Notes under the pieces: model-generated
What the model was told of the DNA's origin: nothing
The model's input: only the letters and a program-made list of their open reading frames with translations
Database searches by the model: none
Part shown: one piece after another, positions 32,533 through 41,369 of the stretch
Position numbering within the stretch: position 1 is the first letter of the stretch
Layout: each line of letters starts with the position of its first letter
NCBI GenBank assembly: GCA_934131175.1
Contig: CAKOZD010000002.1
Span: forward strand, 1-64,000
Direction: 5' to 3'
Length of the DNA stretch: 64,000 nucleotides
DNA from: an uncultured Bacilli bacterium
Lineage (GTDB): Bacteria; Bacillota_I; Bacilli_A; RF39; UBA660
Translations under genes and position numbers: made by a program

Positions 32533-33661
32533 ATGTAAAATAAAGAAAATCTCCAACACTTCTTAAATTATCTTCACCTTCACCTGATGGGTTATTAATT
32601 ACATCGTTATTTCTAACTAAACTAACACTTCCACCTTGATCCATACTATAAGCATTTGTACAACCTTTGCTTTTTAAGTATTCTGCTGTATCACTTAAAA
32701 CATTGTTACCTGTTTTATCTGTTACTATATAGTATTCTCCTGGTTGAGTCATACCAATAACATTTCTTTTATAAGCTCTTGTTTCTCTATAGCTTGGTGA
32801 TGTATCTCCATTTTCAATTACTTGTGTACTATGACATGAGAACGAATATTTTACTCCTTCATTTACTAGTTGATCTGCTGTTTTTCCATAAGCATTATAG
32901 ATTCTTCCATCTTTATTAAGAAGTAGTTCATTTCCACCAGATGTACCATTTTGTTTTACTTCACCATTTACAATTACTATATTATTTGCTCCTTTTAAAT
33001 CTTCTTTTCCAGTTCCGTAATCAAAGTGACTACCATTAATTAATACTTTAGAGTTTAATCTCTTTGATGCACTTTTAGCATTTTCTAGTCCACTTCCATA
33101 ACTTCCATTTGCAGGAGCACCATTTATTTGACTTCCATTATTAATAACGACATGTGTAACTTCAACTTCTTTACCATTAATAGTGGTTGTAGTAGTTGTT
33201 GTATAAATTGAATCATTAACTGTTGCATAATCTGCATTTTTTAATTCATCAGAATATTTTGAAACAGCTTTACCAACTTTAGAATTTTTATCAATATTAT
33301 TCAAATTAATAGATTTATTTGATGTTGACTCATTTGATAAAGATGTATTTAATTTTTCTTTGTCACCTGTTACTTCTTTAGTAGCAGCATCATCACCAGC
33401 TTTATAACTTTCAGCAGTTTCGTTTATAAATGTACTTATTGTTGCAAAATTTTCTGTAAGTTCATTTAATTTTACTGAAACTTCGCTAAATGCATTTACT
33501 GCTTCGTCACAAATTGGTCCCATAAACACACTTTCATTATTTAAATTAGTACCACAATCAGTTATAGTTGTTTGATTGTTTGTAATAGACTCATTTACCT
33601 TACTAGTAGTACTTACTGCATCATTAAATATACCATAATCAGATATTTTATATTCATTCAT
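32531..33661 (-). CDS. WXG100-like helical N-terminus fused to phosphodiester glycosidase (NAGPA-type) domain
   Basis: 376 aa. Residues 1-110 look like a helical WXG/LXG-type export domain (amphipathic, Thr/Asn/Ser-rich, no signal peptide). The C-terminal part (about 150-376) matches the NAGPA phosphodiester glycosidase family: I-N-G-S-H-F-D near 205, G-(K/R)-N-V-I-G region, and the signature S-M-D-Q-G-G-S-V-S-L-V with P-S-G-E-G-E-x-x-L-R-S-V at the end. NAGPA-like enzymes remove or transfer sugar from phosphodiester-linked sugars; bacterial roles on wall polymers are plausible. Export route unclear: no ESX/T7 genes in the window. Possibly a secreted wall enzyme or effector. Confidence 0.75.
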   Translation of the reverse strand: MNEYKISDYGIFNDAVSTTSKVNESITNNQTTITDCGTNLNNESVFMGPICDEAVNAFSEVSVKLNELTENFATISTFINETAESYKAGDDAATKEVTGDKEKLNTSLSNESTSNKSINLNNIDKNSKVGKAVSKYSDELKNADYATVNDSIYTTTTTTTINGKEVEVTHVVINNGSQINGAPANGSYGSGLENAKSASKRLNSKVLINGSHFDYGTGKEDLKGANNIVIVNGEVKQNGTSGGNELLLNKDGRIYNAYGKTADQLVNEGVKYSFSCHSTQVIENGDTSPSYRETRAYKRNVIGMTQPGEYYIVTDKTGNNVLSDTAEYLKSKGCTNAYSMDQGGSVSLVRNNDVINNPSGEGEDNLRSVGDFLYFT

Positions 33662-33686
33662 TATTCTACACCTCTTATTATTTATA

Positions 33687-33715
33687 ATTTTATCATTACT
33701 TTATATTTTACACAA
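33687..33715 (-). promoter_or_regulatory. Promoter of the NAGPA-type gene (minus strand)
   Basis: Minus strand TTGTGT (33715-33710), 17-bp spacer, extended -10 TGA-TAAAAT (-10 at 33692-33687). GAGGTG ribosome site before the start at 33661. Confidence 0.65.
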
Positions 33716-33740
33716 TTTTATTATTAAGTTTTGTTAGTGA

Positions 33741-33769
33741 TTGACAAATTATTATAAATAGTGTATTCT
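33741..33769 (+). promoter_or_regulatory. Promoter of the gatCAB-aspS T-box transcript
   Basis: Perfect TTGACA (33741-33746), 17-bp spacer, TATTCT (33764-33769). Divergent from the NAGPA-type gene. Confidence 0.8.
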
Positions 33770-33774
33770 AAATT

Positions 33775-34050
33775 AGAAATCGCTGAAGGAGAAAAGTAAA
33801 TTTAATTACTTTTATAGAGAGTTAGGGTATGGTGGAACCTAATAAAGAATTATTTTGAAAGAACACTTCTGAGTACTTAAAGAAATTTAGTAGAATAAGT
33901 CGGGTGCATACCGTTATAAATGCTTAGGTTTGTTTGAACCGAGAGTGATTATAAAGATATTCTTTATAATAATAAGGGTGGTACCGCGGAAACACTAGTC
34001 TTCGTCCCTTACTATATATGTAGTAGGAGATAAAGACTGGTGTTTTTTAT
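33775..34050 (+). promoter_or_regulatory. T-box leader controlling gatCAB-aspS, putative AAC (Asn) specifier
   Basis: All main T-box parts are visible. Stem I region has AGTAA (33795-33799), AGAGAG (33816-33821) and a GGGTATGGTGGAACC distal loop. The 3' arm reads GAACACTTCTGAGT, placing AAC (33862-33864, Asn) where the specifier codon lies before the conserved CTGAGT. The T-box sequence AAGGGTGGTACCGCG is at 33974-33988. A terminator stem (33991-34002 with 34033-34044) and T-run 34043-34048 follow. Uncharged tRNA would pair with the UGGN-type bulge and stabilise the antiterminator. The specifier is read by eye and needs structural folding. Confidence 0.9.
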
Positions 34051-34069
34051 TTTATATAAGGAGGTTATT

Positions 34070-34369
34070 ATGATAGAAAAAGAGAAGTTAAAAGATTATG
34101 CAAACAAGTTAATGTTTGATATGGATGATAGTGAATATTCAGTTTTACAAGATGAATTTGAAACAATATTAAAACAAATGGATTTAATTGGTAATATTCC
34201 TAATATAGAAAGTGTTAGTCCTATGACATTTCCTTTTAAAAATACTGATGTTAGTTTAAGAGAAGATGAAGTAGGAGATTATTTGACTGTATCTGAGGTT
34301 TTAGAGAATGCTAAACATCAGGTAAATGATCAAGTTAAAGTACCAAAGGTGGTGGATGAAGATGTATAG
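34070..34369 (+). CDS. gatC: Asp/Glu-tRNA amidotransferase subunit C
   Basis: 99 aa from ATG 34070, chosen for the perfect AAGGAGG (34058-34064); a GTG at 34040 lies inside the T-box terminator. GatC is the small structural subunit that clamps GatA and GatB. Typical sequence: K-L-M-F-D-M-D near 13 and P-M-T-F-P near 59 (normally P-x-x-H-P), with a D-D-Q-V-K-V-P-K type end. Overlaps gatA by 8 bp. Confidence 0.95.
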   Translation: MIEKEKLKDYANKLMFDMDDSEYSVLQDEFETILKQMDLIGNIPNIESVSPMTFPFKNTDVSLREDEVGDYLTVSEVLENAKHQVNDQVKVPKVVDEDV

Positions 34370-35825
34370 AGGAAAAAGTATAACAGAACTTAGAAGTATG
34401 TTGGATAGTGGAGAAGTAACTGCAGAAGAGTTATTTAATAGTGCTAATAGACTTGCTCACTATTTCCAAGAAGATTACAATTCTTTTGTAACTATAGTTG
34501 ATAAGTTTAAATATAAGGATAGAGATAGTTTAATAAATGGTATTCCATATGCTTTAAAAGATAATTTTTCGACAAGTGGAATATTGACAACTGCATCTTC
34601 TAATATATTAAAAGATTATGTTCCAGTGTATGATGCGACAGTTTATAAAAAATTAAAAAAAGCAGGAGCAGTTCTTGTTGGTAAGACAGTATTAGATGAA
34701 TTAGCAATGGGTGGTACTGGTACTACAGGCCATACTGGTATTGTTAGAAATCCTTGGGATAAGGAACGTATGATAGGTGGTTCTTCTGCTGGTAGTGCAT
34801 CAAGTGTTGCACTTGGAATTGTTCCATTTTCTATAGGTAGTGATACAGGAGATAGTGTTAGAAAGCCAGCATCTCATGGAGGTCTTGTTGGATTTAAACC
34901 AACGTATGGAAGAATTTCTAGATATGGATTATTTGCATTTGCATCTAGTCTAGATCATGTCGCAACATTTACAAGAAACGTTTTAGATGCTGCAATACTT
35001 ACTGATATTTTAAAGGGACAAGATATTAATGATATGGTTACTTTAAAAGATGATGGTAAAAAATATAGTGAACTTATTGATAAAGATATTAAAGGTAGAA
35101 AATTATTTTATATAAAAGAGATTTGTGGTACTGATACATATAAAGATAGTAGCGATGAAGTACTTAAAAAGACAATTTCAGATTTTCATGAGTGTCTTGA
35201 TAAACTTTGTGATGAGGGATTTATTATTGAAGAAGTTTCAATGGATAAGAAATTACTTGAAGCAATATATCCAACTTATATGTGTATTAGTTGTGCTGAG
35301 GCAACTTCAAATAATTCTAATTTAACTGGTATTCAGTTTGGGCCTAGAGGAGATGGGCAAAGTGTTGAAGAAATTATGTTTGATGCCAGAACTAAAGGTT
35401 TTTCAGAACTTATAAAGAGAAGATTTGTTCTTGGTAGTTATATTCTTCAAAAAGAAAATCAAGAAAGATTATTCTTGAACGCTCAGAGAGTAAGACATAT
35501 GATTGTTGATAAAATGAATGAATTTTTTAAAGAATATGATGGTATGATTGCTCCTTGTAGTGGAGGTTATGCTCCTAGGTTTGATGATGCTAGTGAGAAG
35601 TTAAGTGATAGATATTTAATATTAGAAAATCATTTAGCTATTGGTAACTTTGGTGGTTTTCCATCAATTACTCTTCCATTTACAATGATTGATGAAAAAC
35701 CAGTTGGAATTAATATTACTGGTAGAGTATGTGAAGATGATGTTGTACTTAATATGGCAAACTATGTTGAGAAAGTTACTGGACTTAAGAATATTTATAG
35801 TGAAGTAGGTGATATTGATGTATAA
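34362..35825 (+). CDS. gatA: Asp/Glu-tRNA amidotransferase subunit A
   Basis: 487 aa from ATG 34362 (GGTGG upstream). GatA is the glutaminase: it frees ammonia from Gln for GatB. Amidase signature: catalytic Lys66 (A-L-K-D-N-F), the cis-Ser in GGSSAGSA (140-146) and the nucleophile Ser165 in D-T-G-D-S-V-R-K-P-A. Variant residues: the second glycine of GGSSGGSA is Ala, and the GGS preceding the nucleophile reads GDS. Catalytic residues are kept. Overlaps gatC and gatB by 8 bp each, so translation is coupled. Confidence 0.95.
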   Translation: MYRGKSITELRSMLDSGEVTAEELFNSANRLAHYFQEDYNSFVTIVDKFKYKDRDSLINGIPYALKDNFSTSGILTTASSNILKDYVPVYDATVYKKLKKAGAVLVGKTVLDELAMGGTGTTGHTGIVRNPWDKERMIGGSSAGSASSVALGIVPFSIGSDTGDSVRKPASHGGLVGFKPTYGRISRYGLFAFASSLDHVATFTRNVLDAAILTDILKGQDINDMVTLKDDGKKYSELIDKDIKGRKLFYIKEICGTDTYKDSSDEVLKKTISDFHECLDKLCDEGFIIEEVSMDKKLLEAIYPTYMCISCAEATSNNSNLTGIQFGPRGDGQSVEEIMFDARTKGFSELIKRRFVLGSYILQKENQERLFLNAQRVRHMIVDKMNEFFKEYDGMIAPCSGGYAPRFDDASEKLSDRYLILENHLAIGNFGGFPSITLPFTMIDEKPVGINITGRVCEDDVVLNMANYVEKVTGLKNIYSEVGDIDV

Positions 35826-37254
35826 AGTAGTAATAGGACTTGAAGTGCATTGTGAGTTAGAGACTAAGTCAAAAAACTTTTCTCCTGCTCCTAATATGTT
35901 TACTGAGGCACATAACATAAATGTAGCAACTGTTGATTTAGGACTTCCTGGAATATTACCTGTTGCTAATAAGGAAGCCGCAAGAAGAGCTTTGTTTACT
36001 GCAATGGCTCTTCACTGTGAAACACCAGATGAAGTAATATTTGATAGAAAAAATTATTATTATCCAGATTTACCAAAAGGGTATCAAATTACTCAAAATA
36101 CAAAACCTATGGGAATTAATGGATATTTAGATATCTTAGTAAACGGTCATATAAAGAGAGTAGATATTCATGATTTACATTTAGAGGAAGATACAGCATC
36201 ACTTGAACATTATCCAAAGTATTCTTTGATTGATTATAATAGAAGTGGTATTCCTTTAATGGAAATTGTTACAGAACCTTGTATGGAAAGTGCAGATGAG
36301 GCTGTTACTTTCTTAGAAGATTTAAGAGATGTATTTTTATATCTTGGAGTAAGTGAGGCTCGTAGTAATTATGGTCAAATGAGATGTGATGTTAATATTT
36401 CTTTAATGAAGGATACTGATACAGAACTAGGTACTAAAGTTGAAATGAAGAATATTAATGCATTTAATAATGTACGTGCAGCAATTGAATATGAAATTAA
36501 AAGACAAAGTGAGATTTTAAATAGAGGAGAAAAAGTAGTTCAAGAAACTCGTCGTATTGCAGAAGATGGAAAAACTTATTCAATGAGAGAAAAAGTAGAT
36601 GCAGTTGACTATAAATATTTTATTGAACCAAATATTCCTAGTACTCCAATTACTGATGATTTTCTATATGAATTAAAAAATGAATTACCTGAATTAAAAT
36701 TAGATAGATATTTTAAATATATAGAAAAATATGATATTAGTGAGTATGATGCTACTATTCTTTCAAAAGAAAGAAGCGTTGCTGATTACTTTGAGAGTGT
36801 TATTTCTAGTGGATGTGATGTTTCTCTTGCTGTTGGCTTTGTAACTACAACTATTCTTAGTACTATAAATAAATTAGATATAAAAATTGATGAATTATTT
36901 ATAACTCCGGATATGTTAAGTGGAGTAATTAATTATGTAGCAAGTGGTAAGATGAGTTTAGATGCCGCTAAGAAATTACTTTATAAGGCAATTGATGAGA
37001 AGGTTGACCCTAATGAGTTAATTAAGAAAGAAAGTCTTGTTCAAATAAATGATAAAGATGAATTACTTAAATTAATTAGAAGTTGTATGGATGAGAATTT
37101 AGAAGTAGTTAGACAATATGTTGAAGATGGAAATCTGTCTGCTGGTAACTTCTTTATTGGACAAGTTATGAAGAAGAGTAATAGACAAGCTAATCCAAAT
37201 ATTTCAAAAGAATTAATATTTGAAGAATTAGAGAGGAGAAAAAATAATGGATAA
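35818..37254 (+). CDS. gatB: Asp/Glu-tRNA amidotransferase subunit B
   Basis: 478 aa from ATG 35818 (overlaps gatA by 8 bp). GatB phosphorylates the Asp or Glu on mischarged tRNA and transfers ammonia. Motifs: I-G-L-E-V-H-C-E-L, N-Y-Y-Y-P-D-L-P-K-G-Y-Q-I-T-Q, the H-D-L-H-L-E-E-D-T-A kinase-type region and M-R-C-D-V-N-I-S; C-terminal helical YqeY-like tail binds the tRNA. It works with gatC/gatA, and with aspS just downstream on tRNA-Asn (inference from the T-box). Confidence 0.97.
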   Translation: MYKVVIGLEVHCELETKSKNFSPAPNMFTEAHNINVATVDLGLPGILPVANKEAARRALFTAMALHCETPDEVIFDRKNYYYPDLPKGYQITQNTKPMGINGYLDILVNGHIKRVDIHDLHLEEDTASLEHYPKYSLIDYNRSGIPLMEIVTEPCMESADEAVTFLEDLRDVFLYLGVSEARSNYGQMRCDVNISLMKDTDTELGTKVEMKNINAFNNVRAAIEYEIKRQSEILNRGEKVVQETRRIAEDGKTYSMREKVDAVDYKYFIEPNIPSTPITDDFLYELKNELPELKLDRYFKYIEKYDISEYDATILSKERSVADYFESVISSGCDVSLAVGFVTTTILSTINKLDIKIDELFITPDMLSGVINYVASGKMSLDAAKKLLYKAIDEKVDPNELIKKESLVQINDKDELLKLIRSCMDENLEVVRQYVEDGNLSAGNFFIGQVMKKSNRQANPNISKELIFEELERRKNNG

Positions 37255-38992
37255 AAGATATAGAACACATTATTGTGGAAAATTAAGTGAAGAAGAAATT
37301 GATAAAGAAGTAAGAGTTGCTGGGTTTGTTGAAAATATTAGAGACCATGGTGGTGTTATATTTGTAGATATTCGTGATAATACAGGTGTAATTCAGGTTG
37401 TTTCTAATGATGATTCTATTTTTGATGGAATTACAAGAGAGTCTAGTATTACAATTCTTGGTACTATTAGAAAAAGAGCAGAGGAAGATTATAATGAAAG
37501 AATTTCTACTGGTACGATAGAATTATTAGTTAGTGACTTAGAAGTTCTTGGTAAGGCTAAAAATGTATTACCATTTGAGGTTATGACTTCTAGAGATGTA
37601 AGTGAAGATGTTAGATTAAAGTATAGATATCTTGATTTAAGAAATCCTAAAGTTAAAGAAAATATTATTTTTAGAAGTAGAGTAATTGATTTTTTAAGAA
37701 AGATTATGAAAGAAGATGGATTCTTAGAATTACAAACACCAATTCTTACAGCATCTTCTCCTGAAGGAGCTCGTGATTTTATAGTTCCAAGTCGTAAATT
37801 TCATGGTAAATTTTATGCATTACCACAAGCACCTCAACAATTTAAACAATTATTAATGTGTAGTGGTTTTGATAAGTATTTCCAAATTGCTCCATGTTTT
37901 AGAGATGAGGATGCTAGAAGTGATAGAGTTTATGGAGAGTTTTATCAACTTGATTATGAAATGAGTTTTGTTGGAGAAGAAGAAGTTTTATCAGTTGGAG
38001 AAAAGATTTTTTATGAGACTTTTAAAGAGTTTGGTCAAGGTAAAAAGTTAAGTGAAAAGCCTTTTGTTAGATTAAGTTATAAAGAGTCTATGGAAAGATT
38101 TGGTACAGATAAACCAGATCTTAGAAATCCTCTTGAAATAATTGATTTAACTGATGTATTTGAAGAGACAAGTTTCCGTCCATTTAGAGGGGTTCCTGTA
38201 AAGGGAATTGTAGTTGAAGGAATTGCTGATAAATCAAATTCTTGGTTTAATGAATTAGGAGACTTTGCTAAGAGTATTGGAATGAGTGCTGGTGTTGGTT
38301 ATTTCAAGGTAAATGATGATATGAGTTTTGTTGGTCCAATTGATAAGTTCTTAAATGATGATGAAAGAGAAGATTTAATTAAAGCTGGTAACTTAAAGCC
38401 GGGTTGTGTTATTTTCTTTATTGCTGATAGAAATAATGCTTATAAGTATGCAGGTGAAATTAGAAATGAGTTAGGTCGTAAGCTTGATTTGATTGATAAG
38501 AATGAATTTAAGTTCTGTATAGTAAAAGATTTTCCTATGTTTGAATGGAGTGAAGAAGATGATCAATACATTTTCACACATAACCCATTTAGTATGCCAC
38601 AAGGTGGAATGGATGCTTTAAATAATAAGAAACCAGAAGATGTTTTAGCATATCAATTTGATTTTGTATGTAATGGTATCGAAATGGCAAGTGGTGCAGT
38701 TAGAAATCATGATTTAGATATTATGAGAAAGGCATTTAGTATTGCTGGATATTCTGAAGAAGATTTAGAGACTAGATTCAAAGCATTATATGAAGCATTT
38801 AAGTATGGTGCTCCACCACATGCTGGTATGGCTCCTGGAATTGATAGAATGTTAATGCTTTTATTAGATGAAGATTCAATTCGTGAAACAATAGCATTCC
38901 CAATGACTGCAGGAGGGGCAGATTTACTTATGAATGCTCCAGGAGACGTTACAGAATTACAATTAAGAGAGACTCATATAAAGGTAAGATAA
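37247..38992 (+). CDS. aspS: Aspartyl-tRNA synthetase, probably non-discriminating
   Basis: 581 aa, bacterial type with N-terminal OB anticodon domain (about 1-105), catalytic core and GAD insertion (about 285-415). Motif 2 is F-R-D-E-D-A-R-S-D-R; motif 3 G-M-A-P-G-I-D-R-M, preceded by P-P-H-A-G. Co-transcription with gatCAB under an Asn-type T-box implies that it also aspartylates tRNA-Asn, with GatCAB finishing Asn-tRNA; no asnS is in the window, though its absence elsewhere cannot be judged. Overlaps gatB by 8 bp; GAGGAGA upstream. Confidence 0.96.
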   Translation: MDKRYRTHYCGKLSEEEIDKEVRVAGFVENIRDHGGVIFVDIRDNTGVIQVVSNDDSIFDGITRESSITILGTIRKRAEEDYNERISTGTIELLVSDLEVLGKAKNVLPFEVMTSRDVSEDVRLKYRYLDLRNPKVKENIIFRSRVIDFLRKIMKEDGFLELQTPILTASSPEGARDFIVPSRKFHGKFYALPQAPQQFKQLLMCSGFDKYFQIAPCFRDEDARSDRVYGEFYQLDYEMSFVGEEEVLSVGEKIFYETFKEFGQGKKLSEKPFVRLSYKESMERFGTDKPDLRNPLEIIDLTDVFEETSFRPFRGVPVKGIVVEGIADKSNSWFNELGDFAKSIGMSAGVGYFKVNDDMSFVGPIDKFLNDDEREDLIKAGNLKPGCVIFFIADRNNAYKYAGEIRNELGRKLDLIDKNEFKFCIVKDFPMFEWSEEDDQYIFTHNPFSMPQGGMDALNNKKPEDVLAYQFDFVCNGIEMASGAVRNHDLDIMRKAFSIAGYSEEDLETRFKALYEAFKYGAPPHAGMAPGIDRMLMLLLDEDSIRETIAFPMTAGGADLLMNAPGDVTELQLRETHIKVR

Positions 38993-39012
38993 TTTGTCTT
39001 ATCTTTTTATTT
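38981..39012 (+). terminator. Terminator of gatCAB-aspS operon
   Basis: Nine-pair stem (38981-38989 with 38997-39005) overlapping the aspS stop, with T-run. Confidence 0.8.
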
Positions 39013-39107
39013 TGTAAAGTTGTGTAAAATTAATTTTTTAGTTGCTAATAATACAGAAAGTATTGTATATTTATGTTAAGATAATTAGACATTAGAGGTG
39101 ATAAAAA

Positions 39108-40088
39108 GTGTTTAATGCATTTTGCAATTATATAAGTAAATTAACAACAGTAGATGTTGGTATTATAAAAGTAATTCTTCTTACTATGCTTGTTTTAGCA
39201 ATATTTTCTATTTTGAAAACAGTTGGTAGAAGTTTAATTAAAAATAAATTAAGTGGTAAGGGTGAATATGTTCTTAATCAATCTTTTAAAATTATAATGA
39301 ATGTTTTAGAAGTTTTTGCACTACTTTTAGTATGGAGTGAATATATTAAGAATTTAATGACTTTGATTTCAGTTTTATCGGCTTCCTTAATTTATGCTTT
39401 ACGTGAAATTATACTTAATTTCTTCTGTGGTTTATATATAAAGATTAGAAGACCTTTTAAGGTAGAGGATAGAATTCAAATTGATAATATTAAGGGAGAT
39501 GTTATGAATATTTCTTCCCTTGATTTTGAAGTTTTAGAAGTTTCTACTAAAGAAGAAAATGGACAGTCAACTGGAGTTGTTGTTAGTTTTCCAAATTCTA
39601 TTGTTATATCTAAACCTGTTAAGAATATAAATAAAGGTTTTAAATATGTATGGGATGAGTTAGTAGTTAAAGTTTGTCTTGATAGTGATTTAGTACAAAA
39701 TAAACAAGAAATTTATAAGATTGTTAATAATATAGAGACAATTAAGAGTATTCCTCGTAAGATGAAGAGTCAAATTAATGAGATTAATACAGAAAATAGA
39801 ATTTATTATAATAAGTATGATCCTATAATTTATACTAAGATAGTTGATGACCATGTTGAATTAACTGTTAGATATTTAATGCATCCAAAGAAATCTCGTT
39901 ATGTTGAGAGTGTAATATGGAATAAGATTTATTCTGCTTTTGTTGAAGGGAAAATTAGGCTTTTTACTGGTGTAGATGGTCCTACTTATGAGAAAGTTAG
40001 TAAGGCTTTAGAAAATAATGATAAAAAAGATGACGTGAAAAATGCGGTTTCTTTAGGAACTGTTGTTTCTGGCGTTATTGAGTCTTAA
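39108..40088 (+). CDS. MscS family mechanosensitive ion channel
   Basis: 326 aa, GTG start with GAGGTG upstream. Three helices at about 17-36, 60-81 and 84-105 (third is the pore-type helix) and then the MscS beta domain: R-R-P-F-K-V-E-D-R-I at 115-124, N-I-S-S-L-D-F and V-S-F-P-N-S-I-V (about 165-172). It opens at high membrane tension to release ions and solutes after osmotic downshock. Single gene with terminator at 40091-40120. Confidence 0.93.
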   Translation: MFNAFCNYISKLTTVDVGIIKVILLTMLVLAIFSILKTVGRSLIKNKLSGKGEYVLNQSFKIIMNVLEVFALLLVWSEYIKNLMTLISVLSASLIYALREIILNFFCGLYIKIRRPFKVEDRIQIDNIKGDVMNISSLDFEVLEVSTKEENGQSTGVVVSFPNSIVISKPVKNINKGFKYVWDELVVKVCLDSDLVQNKQEIYKIVNNIETIKSIPRKMKSQINEINTENRIYYNKYDPIIYTKIVDDHVELTVRYLMHPKKSRYVESVIWNKIYSAFVEGKIRLFTGVDGPTYEKVSKALENNDKKDDVKNAVSLGTVVSGVIES

Positions 40089-40090
40089 AG

Positions 40091-40120
40091 TAATCTAATC
40101 CTTGATTAGGTTATTTTTTA
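40091..40120 (+). terminator. Terminator after mscS-type gene
   Basis: Ten-pair stem (40091-40100 with 40104-40113, one G-U), CTT loop and T-run. Confidence 0.85.
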
Positions 40121-40176
40121 TGGAAGATTAGAATAAATTTAAAAAAAATACTAATAATATAATAGAAGGTGTTTAT

Positions 40177-41211
40177 ATGATTGATATGAAAAAGAAAATT
40201 TATAAGGCATTAGAGAAGAAAAAGGAGTCTATTGTAATTGATTTATATTTAAATGATTATGATGGTAGTAATTTTTATATAGCTCTTGTATATAATAGAG
40301 TAATTGAAAAATTTAAAGTGTTATTTGTTCCAATTGATGCGATTAGATTAGGAGATAGGGTAGAAGATTATTTCTGTTATCAATTTATTTTTATGGAAAC
40401 AGTTAACTATATTATGGAATTAATTAGAAATAATAAAGATGTTTATATTAATGAAAAAGATAGAAATAGAGCAATTCCTACAAATAAATCTTATTATATA
40501 GAAATGACTACTCATGTTGCTGGAGAAGATTATGAATTTAATTTTACTCAGTTTTTTGATGATGACTATATATTTATTTTTGATGTGATTGTTAGTTTAT
40601 TTGAGCATTGTCCACATATAGTAGGAGAGTTATGTAGTTTATTACTTGCGCAATATAATAGTCCATATGAATTAATTAAATATACTAGTTCATTTGATTT
40701 TGATTTAATGAGTGATGACTATAAGTTAATGTTTAATGATGAAGTTATTAATAATTGTAAATATACTTATGACGATATTGTATGTTTAGAAAGATTTAAT
40801 TCTAAATATTATGGTGTTATTAATAATAAGAGATTTATATTTGAAGAAGTTATAGGAAGTGATTCATTAAATATTTATAGTGAAAATTCTAGTCCTATAG
40901 GTGAAGAAGTGTTTATTTTAATGAAGGCAATACGTGATGGTATTATTAAGAAATTTAATAGATTAGAAGTTAGTTTAGAGAAGAATTTTTCTAAGAGTTT
41001 AGTACTATATTCTTATGATGTAAGTGTTCATGATAAGGAGTTTCTTGTATTTAATAAGTTACTTGATAAAGAGGTTACGTTTAGTCTAATGGAAAATAAA
41101 TGTTTAAAAGTAACTCTTTGTTCAGATGAATTTAAAAATAAAATTATTAAGTATATTGAAGATAAATATGAGAAAGATAAAGCAAAAGAATTATTTGACT
41201 TTATTTTCTAA
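40177..41211 (+). CDS. Conserved-looking protein of unknown function
   Basis: 344 aa, not recognised. Soluble, acidic, without signal peptide or helix; alternating strands and helices with many aromatic residues (Y/F/N/D-rich). Contains a long region with I-A-L-V-Y-N-R-V-I-E-K-F at about 31-42. AAGGTG site before ATG. Between an MscS terminator and a terminator at 41241, so a single-gene unit. No function claimed. Confidence 0.6.
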   Translation: MIDMKKKIYKALEKKKESIVIDLYLNDYDGSNFYIALVYNRVIEKFKVLFVPIDAIRLGDRVEDYFCYQFIFMETVNYIMELIRNNKDVYINEKDRNRAIPTNKSYYIEMTTHVAGEDYEFNFTQFFDDDYIFIFDVIVSLFEHCPHIVGELCSLLLAQYNSPYELIKYTSSFDFDLMSDDYKLMFNDEVINNCKYTYDDIVCLERFNSKYYGVINNKRFIFEEVIGSDSLNIYSENSSPIGEEVFILMKAIRDGIIKKFNRLEVSLEKNFSKSLVLYSYDVSVHDKEFLVFNKLLDKEVTFSLMENKCLKVTLCSDEFKNKIIKYIEDKYEKDKAKELFDFIF

Positions 41212-41240
41212 TATTTTATTTATTTTAAATATTTTATTTT

Positions 41241-41278
41241 ACCTCAATTTATATGTTTATATAGATGAGGTTTTTTTG
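41241..41278 (+). terminator. Terminator after 344-aa gene
   Basis: ACCTCA (41241-41246) pairs with TGAGGT (41266-41271), T-run follows. The AT-rich sequence around it (41212-41369) has no gene; a hydrophobic ORF there is rejected. Confidence 0.7.
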
Positions 41279-41369
41279 TTTATTAAGTATATAATTTTTA
41301 TTTACTTGTATTTTTATTTACTATGTTTTATTATATTTAGTAAATATTTTGATGAGGGGTAATTTTAAA

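Noticed and set aside
41126..41362. Hydrophobic 78-aa ORF
   Set aside because: AT-rich region overlapping the 344-aa gene and crossing a terminator; no ribosome site.
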